The notes under the pieces: model-generated
The model's database searches: none
Told to the model about the DNA's origin: nothing
Seen by the model: the letters and a program-made list of their open reading frames with translations, nothing else
From: Dysgonomonas sp. 511
Lineage (GTDB): Bacteria; Bacteroidota; Bacteroidia; Bacteroidales; Dysgonomonadaceae
DNA: 64,000 nt
Direction: 5' to 3'
Assembly: GCF_010501105.1 (NCBI RefSeq)
Contig: NZ_QVMQ01000017.1
Span: 1-64,000, forward strand
Position numbers and translations under genes: made by a program
Part shown: positions 54,145-62,410 of the stretch, one piece after another
Position numbering within the stretch: position 1 is the stretch's first letter
Layout: each line of letters starts with the position of its first letter

Positions 54145-56211
54145 ATGATTAAGCGCATTTTTACGGTAACTTTCCTTACATTATTGTCCCTGATACCGGC
54201 TTTCGCCCAAAAAGGGTGTTATTCCCGCCTCGAAAACGATACGCTGGTAATCGGGAACAGCCTCGTGGAACGGAAATTTATCTGGAACAAGGGAAACCTC
54301 ATCTCTTTCTGCCTGACTGATAAAATGGGAAACGAGAGTTGGATGAATAATACACTCAAACCCGATTTCCATATCAGCAAAGCTAAAGAAACGGCCAAAG
54401 GGGAATATTCTTCGGACATCGTTGCACAAACATCAATACACCCTGCCTATCTGGAGGTGACGATCGCTTTTTCTTTAGAAAGCCTCGATATCAGACGTAT
54501 CTACCGTATCTACGAAGATTGTCCGGCTATTGCCTGCGATACATACCTCAAAGGCGAAACTAACAGCATCTTCGGAGGACGCCCAGAGAACCTTGCTGAT
54601 AAAAAGAATATTGAATTTAGCGAAGATATGAAGTCGAGACAGGTAACGGCTATACTTGATCAGTTCAATTTCGGGGGAAAACACTGGCAGATGCGCGCCG
54701 TTGAGTTCTACGATGTTACCGACTGGAACAACAATCTGGTCTTCGAAACCAATGTGATACCATACCGCAAAAACTCTTACAGGGGCAATATACTGCTAGC
54801 CCGCAACCCGGAAAAGCAAAAAGGATTTTTCTTTCTGAAAGAAGCTCCTTGCTCGAGCGTGCAACTGGCGTACAACGGCAACGACTTCACTGCCGAGTTT
54901 GGGCATTTCTGCGCAACAGGGCTTGGTATCAGCGAAAAAGATATTAAACCCAATGAATGGGTAAAAACATACGGGTGCGTTACGGGTATATTTTCCGGCG
55001 GCGAACTGGAAGCATTATCTGCCCTACGCTCCTATCAGAAAAACATACGCAGGTTATTGCCCGCCCGCGACGAAATGGTGATGATGAATACATGGGGCGA
55101 CCGCAGCCAGGATTCGAAAGTAAACGAAAAATTCAGCATCATAGAAGTCGAAAGGGCAGCGCAATTGGGCGTTACCCACTTCCAGATAGATGATGGATGG
55201 CAGGTAGGCAAAAGCCCTAATTCGGCAGTGGCAAAAGGATCGTTCAAAAATATATGGGACAACCCCGACTACTGGAAACCCGATCCGGTGAAGTATCCCA
55301 ACGGGCTACATCCTGTAGTGAAAAGAGGGAAAGAGCTCGGCGTGGAGATATGCCTGTGGTTCAACCCCAGCGTTCAGCACGATTATGCCGACTGGCAAAA
55401 GGATGCGCAGGCCATGATAGACCTCTATAACGAATACGGCATACGCACCTTCAAGATAGACGGATTGGCAATACCGACCAAAGAATCGGAAATCAACCTC
55501 AGAAAGCTATTCGACAGGGTATTGGAAAAGACGGGGTATAATGTGATTTTCAACCTCGACGCCACAGCCGGAAGACGCGCCGGGTATCATATGTTTAACG
55601 AATACGGGAATATCTTCCTCGAAAACCGCTATTCGGACTGGCAAAACTATTATCCTTATCACACCCTGCGCAACCTGTGGCAGCTATCCAGATATGTTCC
55701 GGCAGAGAAACTACAAATAGAGTTCCTCAACAAGTGGCGCAATGCAGGCAAATATGGCAACGATATATTTGCACCCGCTAATTATTCGTTCGAATACCTG
55801 TTTGCCATCACTATGGCGGGGCAACCGCTAGCATGGTTCGAAGGAAGCGGCCTGCCCAAAGAGGCACTAGGCATAAGCAGCCTTATCAATGGATATAAAA
55901 AGATACAGCACCATTTCCACATGGGAACTATATTGCCAGTTGGCAACGAGCCTTCGGGCACAGCTTGGACAGGATTCCAGTCCATCGCAGACAACAACAG
56001 CGGTTATTTCCTGTTCTTCAGGGAAAATAACAGGGAGAAAACAGGCTATATCAATACATGGCTCAAAGAAGGAGTGAAGATCAAATGCTCGCCTATATTG
56101 GGCAATGGCAAAGAAATGATACAAGTTGTAGGCCGAAACGGAGAAGTAGAATCCCAATTGGAGAATATTAATGATTTTGCATTGTATAAATATGAAATTA
56201 TAAAAAAATAA
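54145..56211 (+). CDS. GH36-like alpha-galactosidase
   Basis: A 688-residue secreted enzyme (signal peptide ending PAFAQ). The N-terminal beta-supersandwich leads into a TIM barrel with MMNTWGDRSQ and FQIDDGWQ. The nucleophile candidate is Asp439 in FKIDGLA, and the acid/base candidate is Asp498 in RYSDWQNY, matching the order in clan GH-D. The canonical GH36 segment with CxSGG is replaced by NLDATAGRRAGYHM, so it belongs to a divergent subgroup. The galactose specificity is therefore likely but not certain. It ends 7 bp before the esterase gene. Confidence 0.8.
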   Translation: MIKRIFTVTFLTLLSLIPAFAQKGCYSRLENDTLVIGNSLVERKFIWNKGNLISFCLTDKMGNESWMNNTLKPDFHISKAKETAKGEYSSDIVAQTSIHPAYLEVTIAFSLESLDIRRIYRIYEDCPAIACDTYLKGETNSIFGGRPENLADKKNIEFSEDMKSRQVTAILDQFNFGGKHWQMRAVEFYDVTDWNNNLVFETNVIPYRKNSYRGNILLARNPEKQKGFFFLKEAPCSSVQLAYNGNDFTAEFGHFCATGLGISEKDIKPNEWVKTYGCVTGIFSGGELEALSALRSYQKNIRRLLPARDEMVMMNTWGDRSQDSKVNEKFSIIEVERAAQLGVTHFQIDDGWQVGKSPNSAVAKGSFKNIWDNPDYWKPDPVKYPNGLHPVVKRGKELGVEICLWFNPSVQHDYADWQKDAQAMIDLYNEYGIRTFKIDGLAIPTKESEINLRKLFDRVLEKTGYNVIFNLDATAGRRAGYHMFNEYGNIFLENRYSDWQNYYPYHTLRNLWQLSRYVPAEKLQIEFLNKWRNAGKYGNDIFAPANYSFEYLFAITMAGQPLAWFEGSGLPKEALGISSLINGYKKIQHHFHMGTILPVGNEPSGTAWTGFQSIADNNSGYFLFFRENNREKTGYINTWLKEGVKIKCSPILGNGKEMIQVVGRNGEVESQLENINDFALYKYEIIKK

Positions 56212-56218
56212 CCCGCTT

Positions 56219-57505
56219 ATGAAAAATCTTAGAATTATAAGCCTACTGTTCTTACTGGCTATTACCGCTCTCTTATCGGCACAACCGGCAGAAAGGCCTC
56301 TACAAGTTGTTGTAGGCGCCGACCACAGCGATATGCTGTACGATACAGGACAAAATATAAAGTTCACCGTATCTGTCTTCAAAAACGGAAACCTTGTCGA
56401 AAATGCGGAAATACGCTACGAGATATCAGAAGATATGATGCAACCGCATAAATCGGAAAATATGGTTCTGAAAGACGGCACGGCTGTTATCAATGCCGGA
56501 GCGATGAAAAAACCGGGATTCCTGCGTTGCCGGGTCGTAGCCAAACACAACGGCCGGGAATATGCAAGCGTAGCTACAGCCGGGGTTTCGCCTCAAAAGA
56601 TAGAACCCGTGACCCAATTGCCGGACGATTTCACTGAGTTCTGGGAACAGGCAAAAGCCAAAGCCGCTAAGGTATCTATGGATATTAAAATGACACTCGT
56701 ACCCGAAAGATGTACCGGGAAAGTAAATGTTTACCATGTCAGCTTACAAAGTTTCGAAGATGGAAACCGCCTGTACGGCATGCTATGCGTACCGCGCGGC
56801 GAAGGAAAGTATCCGGCTATACTCAAAGTGCCGGGAGCAGGCATCAGGGCATACGGCGGCGACATAGAAAGTGCTTCGCGCGGCTACATCGTTTTCGAAA
56901 TCGGCATACATGGCATTCCTGTAAACCTGCCGGGTGATGTATATGCTAATCTATATGCAGGGGCATTGAAAGGTTACCATACATTCAATATGGACAACCG
57001 CGACAAATACTATTACAAACGGGTATATCTGGGCTGTGTACGCGCTATCGACTTTATATACACATTGCCGGAGTTCGACAGGCAAAACCTGATCTCTTAC
57101 GGAGGAAGCCAGGGCGGAGCATTAGCTATCGTCACAGCTGCGCTCGACAGCAGGGTCAAAGGGTTGGTAGCATTCTATCCTGCGCTTTGCGACCTAACAG
57201 GATACCTGCATGGCAGGGCGGGAGGATGGCCGCATATGTTCAGGCAGGAGGTGAACAATACGCCCGCGAAAATAAAGACTGCACAATACTACGATGTTGT
57301 AAATTTTGCACGGCAGATAAATGTACCGGGCTTCTACTCGTTCGGATACAACGATATGGTATGTCCGCCGACTACTATGTATGCAGCATTCAATGCTATC
57401 GGCGCGCCCAAGGAGTTCTGCATTATGGAGAATACGGCACATTACGCCTATCCCGAACAGCGAAGCGAGTCGTGGAAGTGGGTTAAGGAGTTCTTCGGTA
57501 AATAA
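56219..57505 (+). CDS. AXE1/CE7-type acetyl (xylan) esterase
   Basis: A 428-residue secreted esterase (signal peptide ending LLSAQP). Residues about 25-125 form an N-terminal Ig-like domain. The AXE1 alpha/beta-hydrolase domain starts at DDFTEFWEQAKAKA. The triad is visible: Ser297 in YGGSQGG, Asp379 in GYNDMVCPP and His408 in TAHYAYPEQ. Family members remove O-acetyl groups from xylan or other sugars, so the substrate glycan is probably acetylated. It is tightly linked to the GH36 gene. Confidence 0.88.
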   Translation: MKNLRIISLLFLLAITALLSAQPAERPLQVVVGADHSDMLYDTGQNIKFTVSVFKNGNLVENAEIRYEISEDMMQPHKSENMVLKDGTAVINAGAMKKPGFLRCRVVAKHNGREYASVATAGVSPQKIEPVTQLPDDFTEFWEQAKAKAAKVSMDIKMTLVPERCTGKVNVYHVSLQSFEDGNRLYGMLCVPRGEGKYPAILKVPGAGIRAYGGDIESASRGYIVFEIGIHGIPVNLPGDVYANLYAGALKGYHTFNMDNRDKYYYKRVYLGCVRAIDFIYTLPEFDRQNLISYGGSQGGALAIVTAALDSRVKGLVAFYPALCDLTGYLHGRAGGWPHMFRQEVNNTPAKIKTAQYYDVVNFARQINVPGFYSFGYNDMVCPPTTMYAAFNAIGAPKEFCIMENTAHYAYPEQRSESWKWVKEFFGK

Positions 57506-57572
57506 TCGCCTCTCCCCGCCCCTATCCAAGTAAAAGAGAAATAAACCATATATAAAACAATATATTATTCCT

Positions 57573-59366
57573 ATGATTATGAAACTGACGAAAATAATCT
57601 TTTCCTGCTTTATCATCTGCTGCATGACCTGCGCCGACCTACAAGCTCAACAGGCAATTGCCAATGTATATGGGCGGGAGGTGCGTTCGCTGAATGGAAA
57701 ATGGGAAGCCATTATCGACCTGTACGACCAGGGACGTAAAAACAAGATTTTCCTGAACAAGAAAGCCGAAGGCAAGACCGATTTTTACGAATATGCTTTC
57801 GAAAACGGGTTGCGTCTGAATGTTCCGTCCGACTGGAATAGCCAGATGCCTGAACTAAAATATTATGAAGGAACAGTATGGTACGCCCGCCGTTTCGATG
57901 TGAAGCAACAGCCTGCCAAGAGATTATCCCTCTACTTTGGCGCAGTAAGCTACCGTTGTCGCATATACCTGAACGGAAAGGAAATAGGTAGCCACGAAGG
58001 GGGATTCACACCTTTCCAGATAGAAGTTACGGGATTGGTAAAAGATACCGGCAACTTCCTTGCCGTGGAGGTAAACAACACACGCACAGTGGATGCGATA
58101 CCAGCTATGGCTTTCGACTGGTGGAACTACGGGGGAATAACCCGCGATGTATTTCTGGTAAACACACCGAAAGTATTCATCGAAGATTATTTTATTCAGC
58201 TCGACAAGTATAAAGCCGACAAAATAGATGCACGCATCGCCTTATCTGATAAAGTAGCAGGCACACCATTGACCATCGAAATTCCGGAGTTGGGAGTAAG
58301 ACAAAGCCTCACTACAGACGAAAAAGGAACAGCCGAAGTTTCTTTCAATGTGAAGAAACTGGAAAGATGGTCGCCTCAAGCCCCGAAACTATACAAGGTT
58401 ATTATATCTTCGCCAGACGATAAGGTAGAAGAAATGATTGGATTCCGCAACATTTACGTAAAAGGAGAAGATATTTACCTAAACGACAAGCCGATATTCC
58501 TGAAGTCCATATCCTTTCACGAAGAAATACCGCAACGCAAAGGCAGGGCGTTTTCCGAACCGGATGCTGTCATGCTACTTTCGGAAGCGAAGGCTCTGGG
58601 CTGCAATATGATACGGCTGGCTCACTACCCGCAAAACGAGTACATCGTGCGTATGGCTGAGAAGATGGGATTCCTGCTTTGGGAAGAGATACCAATCTGG
58701 CAGGGAATTGATTTCGAAAATGAACAGACAAAACAAAAGGCGGGCAACATGATCGGAGAGATGGTGATGCGCGACAAAAACCGTTGTGCGCTAACTTTCT
58801 GGGGAGTGGCAAACGAGACACAACCGTCAGCACCTCGAAACGAGTTCTTAAAACATCTTATCTCTTGCGTGAAAGATATAGATACCACAAGGTTGATAAC
58901 GGCAGCATTCGATTTGGTACGGTTCAACCGCGACAGGCAAGTCTTTGTTATGAACGACCCGTTTATCAAAGAACTCGATGTGGTAGCTGTCAATAAATAT
59001 ATGGGATGGTATCATCAGTGGCCTGTTACGCCCGACAAGGCTGTATGGGATGTAGCCAAAGGGCAACCGCTGATCGTTTCCGAGTTTGGGGGAGAAGCCC
59101 TGTACGGGCAAACAGGCAATGCCGATGTTGTCAGTTCATGGAGCGAAGATTATCAGGCAACCCTGTTCAGAGACAATCTGGAGATGTTTAAGCATATACC
59201 GAACTTAAGAGGAACGTCGCCGTGGGTATTATTCGACTTTCGCTCACCGTTCCGCTTCCACCCTACCAACCAGGAAGACTGGAACCGCAAAGGGCTGGTG
59301 TCGGATCAGGGGTACAGGAAAAAAGCCTGGTATCTGATGAAGGAATATTATGATAGCATTAAATAG
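57573..59366 (+). CDS. GH2 glycoside hydrolase, beta-glucuronidase/beta-galactosidase type
   Basis: A 597-residue secreted enzyme (signal peptide to about residue 27, ending DLQAQ). It has a jelly-roll sugar-binding domain (DWNSQMPELKYYEGTVWYAR), an Ig-like domain and a TIM barrel. Acid/base Glu415 lies in WGVANETQP and nucleophile Glu504 in VSEFGGEA. The compact length is like bacterial beta-glucuronidases, which would fit the uronate theme, but beta-galactosidase activity cannot be excluded. It precedes the second GH88 by 11 bp. Confidence 0.88.
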   Translation: MIMKLTKIIFSCFIICCMTCADLQAQQAIANVYGREVRSLNGKWEAIIDLYDQGRKNKIFLNKKAEGKTDFYEYAFENGLRLNVPSDWNSQMPELKYYEGTVWYARRFDVKQQPAKRLSLYFGAVSYRCRIYLNGKEIGSHEGGFTPFQIEVTGLVKDTGNFLAVEVNNTRTVDAIPAMAFDWWNYGGITRDVFLVNTPKVFIEDYFIQLDKYKADKIDARIALSDKVAGTPLTIEIPELGVRQSLTTDEKGTAEVSFNVKKLERWSPQAPKLYKVIISSPDDKVEEMIGFRNIYVKGEDIYLNDKPIFLKSISFHEEIPQRKGRAFSEPDAVMLLSEAKALGCNMIRLAHYPQNEYIVRMAEKMGFLLWEEIPIWQGIDFENEQTKQKAGNMIGEMVMRDKNRCALTFWGVANETQPSAPRNEFLKHLISCVKDIDTTRLITAAFDLVRFNRDRQVFVMNDPFIKELDVVAVNKYMGWYHQWPVTPDKAVWDVAKGQPLIVSEFGGEALYGQTGNADVVSSWSEDYQATLFRDNLEMFKHIPNLRGTSPWVLFDFRSPFRFHPTNQEDWNRKGLVSDQGYRKKAWYLMKEYYDSIK

Positions 59367-59377
59367 GAAAGATACTT

Positions 59378-60580
59378 ATGAAAAAGATACTATCCTATAC
59401 ACTTTCTCTCATCTTGCTAATGGCTTGCAGCAGCAAGCCCGTTACAGCGAATAGGCCGATGCCGGAAGTTATAGATTCGGCTTTCGCCTTCGCACAACGG
59501 CAAGCTCTGTTGATGGCGCAAAAGTATGAAGGACAGGAAGGCAGGCTGCCCCGATCGTTTGTCGATGGCAAAGACAAATCTTCCGACTCGCGTTGGTGGT
59601 GCAGCGGTTTTTTTCCGGGAACACTCTGGTATTTGTACGAAAACGGCAAGGACGAACAGATCCTTAAGTACGCCCAATTATACACCGACAGGGTGGAAAG
59701 GGAAAAATACACGACCAACAACCACGATGTAGGCTTCATGCTCTATTGCAGCTTTGGCAACGGGCTTCGCCTGACAGGAGAAGAGCGTTACGAGGAAGTG
59801 CTGCTAACAGGGGCAAAGTCTCTGGCAACACGCTACAAGGAAAATATCGGGCTTATCCGTTCGTGGGATCACAATAAGGAGAATTGGCAATATCCTGTCA
59901 TTATCGACAACATTATGAACCTGGAACTACTGCTCTGGGCTGCTGCATATTCGGGAGATTCTACGTTCTACAAGATGGCAATATCTCACGCCGACAAGAC
60001 TATAGAGCACCACTTCCGCCCCGATTTCAGTTCCTTCCATGTCGTTTCTTACGATACCGTCACCGCTTTGCCGCACAAGAAACAAACGCACCAGGGCTAT
60101 GCCGACAGTTCGGCATGGAGCCGCGGACAAGCATGGGGACTATATGGATACACTTATTTGTACAGGTTGACAAAAGAAGAGCGATACTTACAGCAGGCTG
60201 TGAATATTGCCGAATTTTTAATCAATCACCCCAATATGCCGGCGGATGGCATTCCTTATTGGGATTTCGACACGCCTGAGATTCCAGATACGCCACGCGA
60301 TGCTTCTGCGGGATGTATTATGGCGGCAGCGCTCACCGAGCTTTGCGGCTTCGTTGATGGAGAAAGAGCAGACAAGTTCCTGAATATGGCGATAAAACAA
60401 GTAAAGACGTTGGCTTCGGAGGAATATACCGCTAAACAGGGTGAAAACGGATGTTTTATCCTCAAACACTCCACAGGGGCATTCCCTCTAAATTCGGAAA
60501 TCGACGTGCCTCTTCCCTATGCCGACTATTACTATCTGGAGGCTTTGAGCAGATTGAAAAGAATTTACAAAGAGAAATAA
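59378..60580 (+). CDS. GH88 unsaturated glucuronyl hydrolase, second copy, lipoprotein
   Basis: A 400-residue enzyme with a lipobox ending LLMACSSKP. The GH88 motifs are intact: Asp in NHDVGFMLYCSFGNG, Asp in IIDNIMNLELLLWAA, HQGYADSSAWSRGQAWGLYG and PYWDFDTPEIPDTPRDASAG. It is clearly related to, but not the same as, the enzyme at 40080-41345. No acidic export signal follows the Cys, so a periplasmic location is likely. It removes unsaturated uronic acid from lyase products. Its presence in PUL2, which shows no lyase in this window, suggests that PUL1 lyases or a gene beyond the window supply the substrate. Confidence 0.92.
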   Translation: MKKILSYTLSLILLMACSSKPVTANRPMPEVIDSAFAFAQRQALLMAQKYEGQEGRLPRSFVDGKDKSSDSRWWCSGFFPGTLWYLYENGKDEQILKYAQLYTDRVEREKYTTNNHDVGFMLYCSFGNGLRLTGEERYEEVLLTGAKSLATRYKENIGLIRSWDHNKENWQYPVIIDNIMNLELLLWAAAYSGDSTFYKMAISHADKTIEHHFRPDFSSFHVVSYDTVTALPHKKQTHQGYADSSAWSRGQAWGLYGYTYLYRLTKEERYLQQAVNIAEFLINHPNMPADGIPYWDFDTPEIPDTPRDASAGCIMAAALTELCGFVDGERADKFLNMAIKQVKTLASEEYTAKQGENGCFILKHSTGAFPLNSEIDVPLPYADYYYLEALSRLKRIYKEK

Positions 60581-60598
60581 TTATCTAAAACCAATATT

Positions 60599-62371
60599 AT
60601 GATGAAAAATACATTCTTCAAAAAAAACATTGCAGCAGGCTTCCTGCTCCTATTCGTATTCTTTCTCACCTCTGGCGGACTATACTCCTGCTCAGACGAC
60701 AACACGAAAGAAGAACCACCGGTTGTAGTAGTCGAAGACAACTGGGTATCGCTGGACAAAAGCACCGAAAGCATATTGACTGACGACGAAATTATCCTTA
60801 CACCATCTTTCAGCAGTAAGGAGGTCAGCAAGCGTAATTTCGTCTGGACTTCCTCTGCGCCCACTGTAGCCTCCGTTACCAAAAACGCAGATAACACTGT
60901 AACAATCAAAGGATTGTCGCCCGGCAAAACGACTATTAAGGTCAGTTGTTCCAAAGACAAGGAAGTAAGGGCATATTGCGAAGTAACGGTAACCGCCGCT
61001 CCCGACAGGACAATCCGCATACTGGCTATCGGAAACAGTTTTTCGCAAGATGCAGTAGAACAATACCTGTACGAACTGGCTAAAGAAGAAGACATCCCGG
61101 TAGTTGTTGCCAATATGTATATTGGAGGTTGCTCTCTCGAAAAACATCTGGCAAACGCCAATGCAAACAGTGCTGCGTACGAATACAGGAAAATACAGAA
61201 CACAGGCAAAAGCAACAGGTCGAACGTTGCGCTCTCCGAAGCCTTAGCCGACGAAAACTGGGATTATATAAGCCTACAGCAAGTTAGTGGATATTCGGGA
61301 ATATACGACTCATACCAGGAATCCCTTCCTGCCCTTGTGGAATATGTAAAGCAACATGCTACCAATCCCGATATGAAACTCATGCTGCACCAGACATGGG
61401 CATATGCACAAAACTCAGGTCATGCCGATTTCCCGAAATACGATAAAGACCAGACAAAGATGTACGAGGCTATTGTAGATGCCGCAAACAGGGCAGCTAC
61501 ACTGGTTGGCATAGATATCGTCATTCCGTCAGGAACAGCTATACAAAACGCAAGGACTTCATATATAGGCGACAACTTCACCCGCGACGGCTACCATCTT
61601 GAAACCACTTACGGACGCTACACTGCTGCTTGTACTTGGTTCGAAAAGATATTCGGCAAAAATGTTGTAGGCAACGCTTATTCTCCTGATGGCGTACACA
61701 AAACGAAAATCGAAATTGCGCAAAACGCAGCACACGCTGCCATAACACAACCAAATGCAGTCACCATTCTCGAAAACTACAAGAACCCTCCGGTAGATAC
61801 GGAAGTTATGAAAACTCCTATCTACATTGATTTCGGTTCGTCGATGTCGGGCACGCCGTGGAACAATGTAACATCGCACAGTGTATCGGCAACGGGAACG
61901 GTTCTGATTGATGCCGATGGCGATTATACTAAATTTACCGTAAGAGTATCCAAAGCGTTTTCGTCCGTATATGGAGGAGTAGGAACCGAACCGACAGCTG
62001 CCGTAAATATGGGCTTTGAAGTACCTAAGGCTGTATTTGCCGACGGGCTAATGATAAGCGATGCCAATGCTGGCGAGGTGCAAATAAGCAACCTCGATCC
62101 TACGCTGAAATACAACCTTACTGTAATAGGTTTACGATGGAACAGTGGCGTTACACGCAGTACAGACTACAAAATATCGGGCAAAGACTCTCAATCTTAT
62201 TCTTTGGCGGTAGGCATAAAAGATGATGCTACACTAATCAAAGACAAATATATAAGTGCCAATGCTGTAGCTCCCGATGCCTCGGGCAATATCTCGATAG
62301 AAGTATCCCGGTCGGCAGACAATCCGCACCAGGCTATCATCAGTGCTGTACGCATATCTGTTGCACAGTAA
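60599..62371 (+). CDS. Surface lipoprotein with BIG2, SGNH/DUF4886 and C-terminal beta domain
   Basis: A 590-residue lipoprotein (start 60599 or 60602; lipobox ends LYSCSDDN). The BIG2-like Ig domain (about 45-135) carries RNFVWTSSAPTVASVT. The SGNH hydrolase domain (about 140-400) has ILAIGNSFSQDAV with nucleophile Ser147 and a late DGYHLE that fits the Asp/His block. The C-terminal region (about 405-590) is an uncharacterised beta-rich domain starting PIYIDFGSSMSGTPWNN. It is probably an esterase acting on acylated glycans at the cell surface, by analogy. Confidence 0.78.
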   Translation: MMKNTFFKKNIAAGFLLLFVFFLTSGGLYSCSDDNTKEEPPVVVVEDNWVSLDKSTESILTDDEIILTPSFSSKEVSKRNFVWTSSAPTVASVTKNADNTVTIKGLSPGKTTIKVSCSKDKEVRAYCEVTVTAAPDRTIRILAIGNSFSQDAVEQYLYELAKEEDIPVVVANMYIGGCSLEKHLANANANSAAYEYRKIQNTGKSNRSNVALSEALADENWDYISLQQVSGYSGIYDSYQESLPALVEYVKQHATNPDMKLMLHQTWAYAQNSGHADFPKYDKDQTKMYEAIVDAANRAATLVGIDIVIPSGTAIQNARTSYIGDNFTRDGYHLETTYGRYTAACTWFEKIFGKNVVGNAYSPDGVHKTKIEIAQNAAHAAITQPNAVTILENYKNPPVDTEVMKTPIYIDFGSSMSGTPWNNVTSHSVSATGTVLIDADGDYTKFTVRVSKAFSSVYGGVGTEPTAAVNMGFEVPKAVFADGLMISDANAGEVQISNLDPTLKYNLTVIGLRWNSGVTRSTDYKISGKDSQSYSLAVGIKDDATLIKDKYISANAVAPDASGNISIEVSRSADNPHQAIISAVRISVAQ

Positions 62372-62410
62372 AAGAAAGCTTATAATAATGAACATTTAAA
62401 CAAGTTCTTA

